Assembly (NCBI GenBank): GCA_051294375.1
Contig: CM119269.1
Coordinates: 10,351,056-10,415,055 of the forward strand
Direction: 5' to 3'
Origin: Paraspadella gotoi
Lineage: Eukaryota; Chaetognatha
DNA length: 64,000 bases
Shown: positions 13,501-27,900 of the stretch, piece after piece
Layout: every line of letters begins with the position of its first letter
How positions within the stretch are numbered: position 1 is the first letter of the stretch
Made by a program: the position numbers and the translations under genes
Notes under the pieces: model-generated
What the model saw: the letters and a program-made list of their open reading frames with translations, nothing else
Told to the model about the DNA's origin: nothing
The model's database searches: none

Positions 13501-16500
13501 TGTTGCGCTTGTCTTACAGACTAAGATGCTATCATGGTTGTAATTAATTTATCTATTACTATTATTTATTTTTGTACCCCTTCTAATTCCCTTTTCCTAG
13601 TTTTATTATTTAGGCTTAAGGGGAACAAGTGACCAGTGGGGGTAAAAAGCTGAAAGCATAACGTTTGACCCTTTAACTTAAGCTAGTTCTGACTATATGA
13701 TTCTTTCTTCTATAATCATTTTGGAAAGTAGTAGAAAAATTCGATATAATCAGCGAGCTTAATTTTCTTTAAAAAATCGGTAAGAAAAAAAATATTTTTC
13801 AAATTTTAAATTTTTTTTCTAAAAAAGGGTAAGATCTAATTTTAAAAAGATTTTTAGCTTTTATAACAAAATTTATAACAAAAAAAAACTTGGAATGAAT
13901 CAAAATTAGTCTGTCAAACACTGATGAAGGCTTGAACAAGAGCCGAAACATGTCTGTTTATATTAAATAAAACTTTGTTTTCGCTAAAACTAAAACATAA
14001 TAAATTAAGCCACACAACATGCGGTGGCCAGCAAACGAGGCGGCGCCCGTCTCCGGACGGACTCCCCCTTGTGTCTCTCAAGTTCCTCAACACCGGCCCA
14101 CCGTAAGGTTAAATCCAGGCATTGTTTCACTCGTCGGTGCAAGACTAGCCAAGAGGGACACGAGGTCCATCCGCATCCGTCTATCCATCCGGCGGCCGCC
14201 GCGAGGCAATGGGCGTGCTCTAACACTAATTTTTTCCATCAGGAAAAACTATTTATCAGAATTTTTTTTGTAGTTTATTAGTTTATTAGCATCCTTTATT
14301 TCCAACAGTGAGGGCCGTTGCCATGCCAAGGATTTCCTATCCAGAGAGATTTGGGCAGAGTTCCTCCATGATCCTGAGTCATGAGGTCCGCTGGTCTTGC
14401 CGGGGCGCAGTTGTTCTTCTTTCTTCTTGGGAGGCCGTTGAACTGCCCCCAGAAGCCTTGTTACACTCCTTTTTATAGAAAAATCTCGGCTCCCCTACCT
14501 CCTCACTACATAGAATAGAGCATCTCATTGGAAGGAAAGAAGGAACCTGAGTACCCCTTGAAGACCCTCAGCTCTCTTCTCTCTCCTATTGGCTGAGAAC
14601 TGCGGTATGCCTGGAGTTCTGCGTCTTTGCCTCCTAGTCTCTCTGCTGAGGGTGTCGGCAAGCTTGTCATTGGTTGCTTCTCTTTTCCCCGGCCAACTTC
14701 TCATTTGAAGTTATGTGTGCTTGAGAATAGCTGACATAGCAGGAGTGAGTGGGCGAGAAGTGCTTGCTCAGGATATCTATGCGGCTTCCTGTCGTAAGCC
14801 TGCAGTAAAGTGAGGGCAGGGGCGAGAAGAATAGCTCAGGTACCTCTCTCTTCCTTCGCTAAACCATTAAAAACTGACAGGGGCCGAGAAGATTAGGCTC
14901 CAGGTGCCTCTCTCTATCTTCTTTCTCTTGTGAAAACTGAAATGGAGTAATGGTGCTTTTTAGGGCCTAGTTGCGTGGGCGGCGCCGTGCTTCTCTTCAG
15001 CGCTGCCTCGCACCATGCTCGTGAAGTCTGTGCTTGGAGGGCCGTTGAACTGCCCCCAGAAGCCTTGTTACACTCCTTTTATAGAAAATCTCGGCTCCTA
15101 CCTCCTCACTACATAGAATAGAGCATCTCATTGGAAGGAAAGAAGGAACCTGAGTACCCCTTGAAGACCCTCAGCTCTCTTCTCTCTCCTATTGGCTGAG
15201 AACTGCGGTATCTGAGTTTCTCTCTTTCCTCCTCTCTCTCTTGCTGAGGTGTGCAAGCTTGTGCATTGGTTTCTTCTCTTTTCCCCGCCAACTTCTCATT
15301 TGATTATGTGTGCTGAGATAGCTGACATAGCAGAGGAGTGGCGAGAATGCTTGCTCAGATATCTATCGTTCCTTCCTAACCTCAGTTAAGTGAGCAGGGG
15401 CGAGAAGAATAGCTCAGGTACCTCTCTCTTCCTTCCTAACGCATACAAAACTGAGCAGGGGCGAGAAGATTAGCTCAGGTACCTCTCTCTTCCTTCTTTT
15501 CTCTGTGAAAACTGAATGGAGTAATTGCTTTTTAGGCCTCTTCGTGGCGGCCGTCTTCTCTTCAAGCCTCTCGACCATCTCGTCAGGCATAAACGCCACA
15601 GCCGCCGTCATGTGGGAAGACGTCTTCTTTCACTTCCGGTTTTGTGAGGAGCGAATCAACCCTACTTTGGCAATGAAGGTTAGGAAGGTGGGAACAAAAT
15701 AGGGTGCGAACATGCAAATGGCTTTCCTCAATAATTATTTATATATCATGAATGTCATATATCATGAATATGAATTGAACGAGGGTTACTTTACTCTCAT
15801 AGACAATCATTGTTTGAGGCTTTGTAATATAGGGCAGTGATTTTATTTGGTATTTTCAACAATGGAATTGGAACTTAAATAACTATTATTTTTTTTTTTC
15901 CCCACTGATAAATATGAAACAATTAATAAAATGGTTGGCTATAGTTATCTTCTCCCTTATAACATAGTAACTCACTGGGTGAATTTCCTATGCTTTCAAA
16001 AATATGGTAAGACATAATTTATTTTACGTTTAATGGCATTCTAATTTAGAGATGAGCATCGTTTCGAATCGAAGCTCCGATCAAGATTCCCTTTATATTT
16101 CACTTCTATTCAAAACTGCATAGTCAACGGCCCAAAAAAATTATTGATCAATATGGGCAGATTTGGCGAAGCTTGGCGTCTTGGGAAGCCAATGGAGGTA
16201 GAGCGCCATCGAAATTCCCATTTATCATGCCCAAAAATAGGTATTTAAATGCAGACCTGGTCAGGTCGTTTTTCCTATTCAAGAAAACCTCGCGCTGCTT
16301 GAGTAAAAGAAGCAAAATCATACATATTAGTACAGTTTCCGAAACTTATTGTCTTTCTAACATGATTGAAAAAATGCAAAATTAAAATTCTTGCAATCTT
16401 AATTGCTTGATAAGCAATCAAATGAACTGGTTTTTTAGGTGAAAACTGCATAGTCAAGCCTTCATTTTTTTCAATTTTGAACACAATTGACAGAGAACTG

Positions 16501-19500
16501 TATTGATTTTACTATTCAAATCAGGTAGAGCGCGGGCTTAATCTAAAAGCGTTTTCTCATATAAGAAAATTTAAAAAAAGTCCAATAAAAACTGATTAAA
16601 ACAAAAATCGTCGCACAGTGTTGCTTGTGAGTCTCCAAATGCTAGAAAAAATAAATTTTTAAATTTTTTTTATAGTTATTATAATAATATAACAAAATAT
16701 TTATATTAAATATATTTATAATATGTTACCCCAGAAAATAAATTTTTTTATTCGAAGTCTTGAGAAAGGTGTACTATATATATATATATATGTTATAAAA
16801 AAATATATTTTATAACTTAAATTCCAAAACTAATTTTTGTTAAACTGTGAGTTTTTTTTTATTCATGGTATAATTAAAAAATATATAGATTGAAATAAAT
16901 TTTGTTAATTTTAATAAAATATAATATCTATATTAAATATAATTAAATTAAAAAATTTTATTTTTTTTAATTTTAATAACTAATAAAATAATAATAATAA
17001 TAAAATAAAATATTTTAATTTTTAATTTTATTTTTTTAATTATAATTATTATTTATTATTATTATTATTTATGTTTATTATTTTAATAAATTGATAATAA
17101 TATATATTTTATTATAAATAGATTTATTTTATTTATTGTAAAATTATAAAAAATTATATTTTAAATTATTTTAATATTCAAATAAATTTTAAAAAGAAAT
17201 ATTTTTATAATTTAAATATAATAAAAATTATTTTTAATCTGACGGGAATTTTTCTTGAAAAATCAGGCCCAGGAATCGTCACTGTGCGGCCGGTTCTAAA
17301 GCTTAGTATTACGCATAGTACTAATCTTTGTGTGGGAGTCAAAACGAGTCGATTTTAAAGTGGAAAGTTGATCGGTTGAAGAGGGCGATTTTTTGCGATT
17401 GCTTTTTGCGCGATGTACTTTTGAACGGATTGTCGATTAGTGATGAAATTAATGCCATGTAGATACTGTTTGCATTGTCATATCGAACGCTAGCCAAAAT
17501 TTGATATATAAAACAATGAGTTGTTTTAGAAACGATTGCTCATACCCCATTCTAATCATGGTATCTGCCCTAATTAAGATGAAACTAAAACGATTTTTCA
17601 TGGTAAGGGCAACTTTTTAAAGATTAAATTGCTCGTCAGTATCTATCGCGTTTTTAGATATACCAAAGCTTAGGCGAAAAACGGCACGCTATATTGTAAA
17701 ACTTTTTTCATTTTCTCCACTATTTTTTTTTCTCTCTTGAATTCTCTCTTTTTCTCTCTTTCTCTCTGTCTTTCTCTCCTTTTTCCGACTTTTCTGTCCT
17801 CATATTTCTCTGTGTCATCCCTTCTTTTCTTCCTTTACCTTATTTTCTCCATCCTCTCTATCTCTGCTTTTCTCTCCCTCTCTGATTCTCTTTCTTCCCT
17901 CTTATCTTTTCCTTTTCTCTTAATTGTTCTCGTTGTTTAAAATGTATTGTAAACAATGGATGACTCTTCTCATCCTGGGCGCCCGCCCAAAAGAGCGGTT
18001 CAGCTGGAAGATGGCGGGGTTCCAGAGCCAGCTGCCAAGCAGGGGACCAGGCCCGCCTCCTCAGCAGGGGAGAAGAGGGCAAGCTGCAGGGATGACAGGT
18101 CTCGTCGACATAAGGGTCGCAATGGGATTCATTCCCAACCTCACCCAGTCGTAGGCATGACCATCCCCAATGACCAATATACATCGTTTTAATGTAAAGT
18201 CTAATTTATTACCTCTGCATTTTCTTTTCTCACCTTTCATTTCCTTTCCCCCATGTCTCTCTCTATCTGAGCTAAAACTTCAACTGTCCTCACCTTCCTA
18301 TTGTTATCACTTTCCCTCAATTCTTTGTTGGAAGCTTTATTAGTTTTTGACAAGTCAATTTAAAAATTTATTCATAGGCAAACAATAGATGACCAACGGC
18401 AAATGAACCGACTCAGAGGTAAAGAATATAAGAAGGACCCGAATTCCGGAGTAAAAATTTTTTCTTCAACGATCTTGGCGTTCAATTCTCAAGAAAAAAG
18501 TCAAAATGGACAAAAATGGACATAATTTTTTTTTTATAAAAGTAGCAAAATGATATTTATCTTGATTAGAAAATGCAGCAGATGATTTCAATTAATCCGT
18601 AGTCCAGCCCTCTTTGTCTTAGGATTCAAATTAATCAATATCAATTTCTAGCAATATTGCAAAAATTGTTTTTTGGTGAATTCTCGATAGAAATACTGCT
18701 ATAACATGAGGTTAAAGATACTCGCTTTTAGCGATCCAAATCGCAGCGCAAAATGGTTGTTTCCTGCTTACTGGAATAATGAGGTGGCCACATACCTGTC
18801 TTTTCTATTTAAAATCTCTGTTTACTATGTAATGTATGTATGTTTTCCCTTTACAACTACTGTACCCTTTACAACAAAAAATGAAAATATATAAAGTCTA
18901 AAATATTTCTTCTATTCCGACTCAGAAAAAAGGCGAGAGATGGGTGTTCCAAAAAGCGAGATTGGGATCTCGTAATTCCGTTTTTTATTTTTGCCATTTT
19001 TCGTCGATCAAAGAACGAGATTATTGGTGGAGCGAGATCAAGGTCAAAAAGAGAGGAAAAGAAGGAATGATGGCCACTTGGGGGGGCATCTGGGATGCGA
19101 GGGATGTGAGTCAGTTCAATGGCAGCGAACGCTTTAGCTTTGGTTATACCTGTACCATCACACCTAACCAGCCTGCCCGCGAGGGGATTGAACCCATGTC
19201 ACGGTTGTTTAGCTAGTGTTTAGCTTTATCGCCACAGAAGAAAAAAAAATTTTTTTCTCAAAATCGTTTTTCTTCTTTAACTTATTAATCTCTCTATTTT
19301 TCTACGTGAGGTCTTTTTCTTTTGTTTCTTCTTTATAAATCATTTAATCATCTCATTAACCTCTCTAACCTCTTTGGTCATTCACCTTGGCTCTTCCCCT
19401 TCTCCTACTCACCCTTTATCCATTTCAACTTGTCTCCTCACCGTTCACTTCTTCTTTCGGTTCCAATTCTCTCCTTCCAAATTTTGTGTCCCAACATTTC

Positions 19501-22500
19501 CTTCTTATTTCTTTCCGACACTATCCCAATATATGACACCAACCTTAACCCTCAACTGTCGCTTCCTAAACGCAATACACTTTTTATCCTTATCTCTTTG
19601 TTCACATCTTTATTTCTTTCTCACGCACGAAAGCGCCCAATAAAATTCCGTTCGAGAAAATGTTGCGGATGAAAAGTCGAGTTTTTATGAAGACAAATTC
19701 TCCTGGTCAAAAAAGAAAGAAAGAAACAAATGGACAAAATTTCTGGGCAGTGCCATGTTAAAAAATTGCGATGGCTTAGTGCGATCTTTGCACTGCTTAG
19801 TAGGGTGGCGTGATTGAACATTATTTTTTTGCTGCCTTTGGACAAGTAATTCATAAATTTTAAATACTTTAAAATTTTTTTAGCATAACAGTATAGTAAA
19901 TTAAATTATTTATGTAATAATATCCTTATAAAATCATTAAATTTCAAAATAATTTTTTAAATTTTTTTGTACTAATTAATCATACTATCTTACGTCCTTG
20001 TTTGAATATTCAAATAAATTTTTTTGTTCTTACGCGGTCAGTCGAACAGACTCGCGCTCAGTGAGATAAGAGAAATATTTTAGATTGGATTTTTTAATTT
20101 TTATTCTATGTTAGTAACAATATATTTGCCTACAATAAGAAAAAAATTCAATGACAATACGTACAACAACAAAATGCACAAGGATGTCCTTAATATATTT
20201 ATTTATTTTATTTATTTCATTATTATTTATTTATCGTTTTGAGGCGTTTACACGCTACGTTCATCGCCACGGCGACGCCGACGACTACCTGTTGGCGGGC
20301 GGCGACCAGTCGGCGATCCCGGTGGCGCTATCTCTTCACCGCCACGCTGATTTCCGCGTGACACGCTCGGCTTTCCCGCTGAGGTGAAGCCGTGGGGTAG
20401 GGGAGGGGAAGTTTAGGCAAGAAATTGGTAGAGGAGACAAGGATAATGATCAGGGATATCATTTAGAAACTAATCATCAATCAACACTTCTGAACCCTAC
20501 CCGTTTTTGTTTGTAGTTTTTATCAATTTTATATATGAAACGAATATCCTAAGCGACGACAGAAGTGTTTTTCTTCTAAAAATTTTTGTTTATAAGTTGT
20601 TCAAACTGATTAAGCCACGTCCTTAAAGGTCTTCCTGAAGGGCATGACGGTTGCCGGTTACGCCGGGGGGTCTCTCATCGGAGTCGTCGTCGCCGCCCTC
20701 TTCACCGTCCCCGTTTTCTTTTCCCCTCAAATTCACTTCCATTTATTCTTATCTCGAGACGAGATTTCAAAGTCCCATCGTCAAGAAAAATCGCCCGTCT
20801 TCAGCCTTTTTTGTTCAGGTCCGTACGTTCTGAATGACAGAGGCAATTTTTACCCGGATGACGCTAAATGAGATGATGTGGCGAATTCCTAAATTTTCCT
20901 CCGTATAACTTGTCCATTGGCTTGGACACCTAATATTCGTTCACCGACCGTAGTTTCCGGTTCAATCCCCTCACGGTTTACCGCTGATTAAAGTGTTGAC
21001 ATAAACAAGCCATTTAACAGCAAGCAGATCCAAAACCTGGCCCCACTCTCCGGAGAATGATTCCACCCTGGGTGTCACAAATGTTTTCCCCGTTGCCGTA
21101 ATAAAGTAGTGTTTTGTACAGTCTTGTGCAAAAAAAAAAAAAAAAAGAAAAAAAAAAAAATAAAAGAGAATACCCCACACAGTATTTTTTGCAGAAGATT
21201 GTATGTACAGAACGACTTAAACGTTGCGGCAAAGAACTCTATTGTCCCTTCTATCTCTCGCTCTTTTTTTCCCCTCTATTCCTTTATACTTTGCAACTTT
21301 TCCCACTCCTGTCCTACGCACCCACTTTTATACTCCCCCCACCTGATCTCTTCCTCCCCATTTCCCCATTCACCCCTCACTCTCCACTTCTTTTACCCAA
21401 GATGCATTTCTACATGGGGTCTGCCTCTTCGGCCCAGCGGCGGCCGCTCAACTCGGTCACGCCCATTCTCCCTCCTCCTCCGCGATCCTCATGTGTGGCG
21501 TGCGTCTGTACGGCCTACACGTCCATGCGGCGGGATGCGGTCCGTGTGTGGACGGACACGTTTCAGTCGCGACGATGGTTCGCGGGGCTTATCGCGGTGC
21601 TGGCGATGGGGGCGGCGCGCCTTTGATGGATTCGGCAACATCGTCAAGGCCAACGTGGTGGCAAGGAGACTGGAGGTGCTGCAATTGATAACAATTTAAT
21701 AGTTCTTGTTCAGAAAAAAAACTTATAAATCTTTTTTTTAATAGCTTTCACAGGAAATTAAATATAAAAAATTTGGCTCAAATTAAAAAGATTTATATCT
21801 AATATAAAATAATCCGGCATATCTATCAAAATTAGTATCATGGACACCTAATGACCAAAAGTAATTTTAATACAGGTCCCTCCATAAGTTCTGTCGTTCG
21901 CCCGACAATACGCCACAACTGCTCTTTTTCCACGCTCCTTCGGAAGTTCCTTCATTTGGATGATGAGTATTGGGATCGTCTCAATCCATTACTCAGAGAA
22001 TACTCTGCTGAAAAAATCCGAGAAAGCCATCTAACGGTAAAATTATCTTTTTTTAAAAATAGTATTATTATGGATGGTCTTTATGTGTAAATCGTTCTGT
22101 TTTTACTGTGTTTGTAGATTATAAGACAGTTTAATTTATTTGCAACAACAATTTATTATTAAAAGACGAACATGTTTCGGCCTCGAATTCGAGCCTTCAT
22201 CAGGTCTTTATAAAACTTTCGCAAAATTGTTACATACCTTTTGAGTTTTGTTTTTTAGCTCCGGTTGAAGCGACCTCTATTCTTGGTATGCCGCTTTTTA
22301 CACAACAAAAGAACAGTTTTTATGATTGTTTCTCAGTTACTCAATATTGTTTTTGTTTTTATTTTTTACTATAATAATACAATTTTTAACCTATACTAAG
22401 ATCGTTAACCAAATCAAAAAGAATAAGATAAAAAAAAAAACCCTCAGTCCTCGGCCAAATAACTTGTTAACTTTTCCCAAAGACCTGTGCGGCCGCACCC

Positions 22501-24428
22501 ATGTACGCCTTCTTCATGGTGATCGGGATGCTCTGTGGACTCGTCCTCTGCATTTCCTTCATTTTCTGCGATCCGCTTAAGACGGGTGTCCTCTCCAACC
22601 AAAACCAACTGCTTCCTTTCTTGGTGGCGCAATCATTTGGAAGCGTTCCGGTTCTCGCGGGTAAGGGGCTGTTAGAATTTTATTTGTAGTTCATTAATTG
22701 ATTAATTAATTAATTGATTCTGAGTCCTTAGGTCCGTTGGTCTTGCTGGGGCGCAGTTGTTCTTCTTTCTTCTTGGGGAGGCCGTTGATCTGCCCCCAGA
22801 AGCCTTGTTACACTCCTTTTTATAGAAAAACTTTGCCTGCCCCTTCCTCTCTTAGATCGACGTATGTGCTGGGCAGGAAAACACTAAACTGTGCGCTTGT
22901 CTTACAGACTAAGATGCTATCATGGTTGTAATTAATTTATCTATTACTATTATTTATTTTTGTACCCCGTTCTAATTCCCTTTTCCTAGTTTATTATTTA
23001 GGCTTAAGGGGAACAAGTGACCAGTGGGGGTAAAAGCTGAAAAGCATAACGTTTGGACCCTTTAACTTAAGCTAGTTCTGACTATATGATTCTTTCTTCT
23101 ATAATCATTTTGGAAAGTAGTAGAAAAATTCGATATAATCAGCGAGCTTAATTTCTTTTAAAAAATCGGTAAGAAAATAAATATTTTAAATTTTAATAAT
23201 TTTTATATAATATATGAAAAATGGAGGTAGGAGGAGGAGGAGAAGTGAAAGAGCGCAGAGGAAAAGAGGTGAAAAATTGTAAGAGGCAGAAAGAAAATAA
23301 AATCACAAACGCAGAATCTGTTATCGAAGACGACGACGAAGTGCTTAATCTTGGGCGCCGTTAATTGATTCGCTCAAGGCTTTCTCATAACGAATGGAAA
23401 ATTAGCCTAAGTAGTAGAGTGAAGCACTCNNNNNNNNNNNNNNNNNNNNNNNNNATCCTTATAAAATCATTAAATTTCAAAATATTTTTAAAAATTTTTT
23501 TGTACTAATTAATCATACTATCTCACGTCTAAATTGATTATTCAAATAAATTTTTTTGTTCTTGAGTGCTCCACTCTACTACTTAGGCTAATTTTCCATT
23601 CGTTATGAGAAAGCCTTGAGCGAATCAATTAACGGCGCCCAAGATTAAGCACTTCGTCGTCGTCTTCGATAACAGATTCTGCGTTTGTGATTTTATTTTC
23701 TTTCTGCCTCTTACAATTTTTCACCTCTTTCCTCTGCGCTCTTTCACTTCCTCCTCCTCCTTCTCCTCCTCCTCCTCTATTAGTTCGTCTCCGTCATCTC
23801 CGGCGCCATCGTCATCGGCATCGCCTTCGTGGTCGACGCTTCCGGCAGCAACATCTTCACTTTCGGCGTCAAACTGCAGTCGGTTATCGGCGGTTCTCTT
23901 TCCGCCATTTTCTTGGCCGCTTATTTCGTGAGGATCGTTACCGCCAGGGGCGTTGTGACCGGTGAGGTGTGGTTGAATAAAAGTGACGATAAAAATAAGT
24001 AATAAGTAATAAGCAATTTCGTTAATAAGATTTATTTATTTATTTTTTTTTTTCATTTTCGTAAAAAGTTGAGTTTTCCCTCGGGCCCTCCCCCCACAAA
24101 AAAACAATCAGCAATCGGAAGCAAGCAAGTAGTTAACATAAAACAGAATTAATCAAAGATTAAGAAGAAAAGAGGAAGGTGAGAAAATTAGGGGAGTGAA
24201 AGTACACGGAAATGAAAGTGAGAGGAGGTAAAGTAAATTAAGGAAAAGGTGAGAAATACGACACCACGAAAATTAGGAGGCAGCAAAAGAAAATAAAGCC
24301 AAAACAAAGAAAAACAAAAGAGAGGGCGTGAAAAAAAAAGATTCCTTTTAACACAAGAAATTCTGGAAGAAAAACTAAAAGATGTCGCAACGAAAGAAAA
24401 GCGAAGTTTTCAAAGATTAAATCAAAAA

Positions 24429-24481
<53 letters not shown>

Positions 24482-24869
24482 GTTCTCTCCCGACTGTCTC
24501 ATTCCCGACTCTCTTCTAACTTAGATCTAAGTTCTTTTTGACTAATCATGATCATCCAAACTTTAAAAAAAACTTAAAAAATTGAGATTTTAATCTTTAT
24601 AATTTAAATACAAATTCCGTCTTCCTTTCAGGCTGGGCGGCCTCCTTCGCTCTCAGCACTTGGGTGGTCATTGGCTCGGTCCTCTACCCGGCGAGGGAGA
24701 CCGACCTCTTGCCGACCTTCGTCGACGCCGAGCTCTGCAACGCCACCTCGGGCCTCGCGGTGACGGCGACGACCTTCTCCCTCGACAACTTCACGTCGAA
24801 GTTCGAGAGCGACTCTCGCGCGATGAGGATCATCGTTGAAGCCCTCGCGGATCGTTCCAGTGCTGATGG

Positions 24870-24901
<32 letters not shown>

Positions 24902-27900
24902 GGGCTCGGTTGGATGGCGAAGTCTCGAAGGCCTGGTGAAGGGTTGAAAGTATTTGCGAGTGTTTGGGTAGTGCAGGGGAGTGCTGGAGATTGCGTGGGA
25001 CTTCTTGGGAATGCTGGAGGGAGGCAAATATTTGTTGATGTTTATACATTGAACTCTTGTTGTTGGAGTGGGAGTGATGGTAAGGGGATGCCATAAAGGA
25101 TTCTCTCACTAAACGTGAACTGGCACGATACACCAGTGATGAGCGGTATTTATTGTAGAGAGCTCACCTCGGTTCGGCTTGAAACGGTTTGGGTAAGTTC
25201 AGTGGATATTGGAGATCAAATAAAGTTCTTGTGAAATCATGCTCAATCTGCAGCAAAAGGTAGGGACGGCCAAAGGCATCATTAATCATTTGAAATGCTT
25301 AGAATAAGGAACTAGGAAAATAGATCATAATATAAAACCCCGACACTGGCTGATCAATAATTATATCACGTGATTTGTATAAGAAAAGAGAAGGTTTAAT
25401 ACAAAATAACAAATAATGATTAATAATAATTAATCATAATCATACGTAAAGTTTTATTAATTATACACAGACGAAATAAGTTTATTTCCATTCCACGTTT
25501 GGCGAAAGTTTATGTCCAACATTGTCTCCGGCGAAAGTTTGATACAGAGAGTTCTTTCTCAACCTCGATATTAACTCTATATATCTCAACCTTTCAGAGT
25601 ACGAAGGATTCGCCATTTACAGACTGAGTTACCTTTTGGTCGGTGTTTTCTCAGCCGCCGTATTTATGGTCGTCGCCGTTGTCGTCAGTCTGTTGGACGG
25701 CGGGCTCGAAGTCGGTAAAAACATTGACTCGAGGTAAGCAATTTCTTAGAATCGTCAACCAATCGATTTATTGGATTTGTCAGTTGAATCGATGATTTAA
25801 TATCAATCAAAGTTCAACAAATTAATTAATTAATTAAGTTAAATTTGTTTAATTAAATCTTTCAAAATCAATTCAATTAATTAAATAAGTTCGATAAATT
25901 TATTTTTAAAAAAATATGGAAAAAGGGTTAGCCCTATGTCTATCAAAAAGATTTAATCNNNNNNNNNNCTATATATCTCAACCTTTCAGAGTACGAAGGA
26001 TTCGCCATTTACAGACTGAGTTACCTTTTGGTCGGTGTTTTCTCAGCCGCCGTATTTATGGTCGTCGCCGTTGTCGTCAGTCTGTTGGACGGCGGGCTCG
26101 AAGTCGGTAAAAACATTGACTCGAGGTAAGCAATTTCTTAGAATCGTCAACCAATCGATTTATTGGATTTGTCAGTTGAATCGATGATTTAATATCAATC
26201 AAAGTTCAACAAATTAATTAATTAATTAAGTTAAATTTGTTTAGATTTTGTGCAAAAGAGAGTGTGAGAGAGAGAGGAGAAAGAGAGAGAGAGAGAGGGT
26301 AAAAGTTTTTCCAAAAAGTAGTGAGACAGAATAGTGGTCAGATGTGAGGACAGGTTGAAGGTGAGGGCAGATTGAGTGATTGTGTTTTCACTAAAAAGGG
26401 ATTAAATCCTTTCTCTCTCTCTCTCTCTCTCTCTCTTTTTCTCTCTCTCCGAGTCTCCTCCTCTTCCTCTCACCTTCTCTTATTTGTAAATTTTTTTTTT
26501 TTTACCTCACCACAATTTCTCTGGCCTTGAATAATGAACCAGCTAAATGGTTTGAATGCATGGTCCTAAATAAAATTAGCACTGTTTCCCAAATCGATGT
26601 TTTTCTATATCAAACTATTCGTGCATGAGATGACACTTTAACAATCCTATATTATTATTATACAATTTTAATTTCAGCTTAAAATACAGGTTTTGTTTAT
26701 ATTTGATCAACTTAATGAAGAATTTAACATTTATTGGTTATTAGTACTATGGCCTACTGTATAAATTGTAAAATTATTATAAATTTTTTTTATACATAGA
26801 TGTTTATTAGTATAATGTTTTTGTTCTGACTTTTAGAATTTAATTAAAGTTAAATTTAGAATTTTTACTACGCTTAGTAGTCATGTCACATCATGTCACA
26901 TCATGTCATGATAAATACACATGATAAGGCATCAACGGTGGCGCAACACATTTGAATTACCGTTCTTGTTTATTCATTTTTTCAATTCCCTTTAATAGGT
27001 CCTAGTTTTAACAATGTATCCAAGCGAATTTAATCTGAAAGAAACCAATCTTTTATACAATTATGTTGGTATGACATGATTAATTTTTATGCTGCTAATT
27101 GGAAAAACAATGGACTCATAAACTCTTCAAAACCATATCGTGTTAGTAACTTGAATATTTATAAGAGGATTTATTAGCTTATTTACAGCAGATTCCGGCT
27201 CTAGAATTCACTTTGTCGATCCGTCGGTCCGCCCTACCAATCTTGTCGGTATGTCACTTAAATCATGTCAGAACATACAAAAAATTTATTATGCTGTCTG
27301 TCTGTCCGTCCGTTCCGTCCCCTTAGCTTTGAACGGCAATTACTCATGATTGCTTGGTGCGTTTGACTTGAAATTTTGTAAGTGGGTTGGAAGTGTGTGA
27401 TTAAATGAAATCAAGTTCGATGCAATCGTCTGAGTGGAAATGAGTTTAAAATGTTTCACTAATTGATTATGCTTCTTTTTTCTTTTTATATGAAATGTAA
27501 ATGCAAGATGTATTAATTAATCAAATTAATGTGGATGGGGCGATTTACTTGGAATTTTGTGTGTGATTGAGCTTGGAATTCAAATTTCGATGGAATCGTC
27601 TGAGTGTAATGTAAATGCAATGGATCACAAATTGAAAGAATTTATCGTGATTTATCATTGTTTGCTCAAACTTGTTTTATGATTAATGAATAATATATTG
27701 GAGTAGCTTAAATGAAAACCGTGAAACAAAAAAAATTTAAACTGAAAATAGATATGGTGAAATGTTCAGTTAAATAATTCGGTTATGCGCTAGTATATGT
27801 AATCTAACATATGTGGAGTAAACACTTTAATTTTTTTTTATAGTTTTGGATAAATTATACTTCAGTTTTTCATTCTTACAATTTTTTTTCATCGTTCAAA

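Noticed and set aside
14005-14281. A coding exon in the G+C-rich stretch after HHR-1
   Set aside because: Frames on both strands are open but show no family signature and do not fit the SLC5 phases; it is probably the body of the mobile element that carries HHR-1.
15505-15702. An independent small gene at SLC5 exon 7
   Set aside because: The sequence GLFVAAVFSSSLSTISSG is a standard SLC5 membrane segment and joins in phase to exons 6 and 8.
20035-23184. A second, separate SLC5 transporter gene
   Set aside because: Introns match as closely as exons, frames are broken by one-base indels, and exon 1 and the exons after 6 are lacking.
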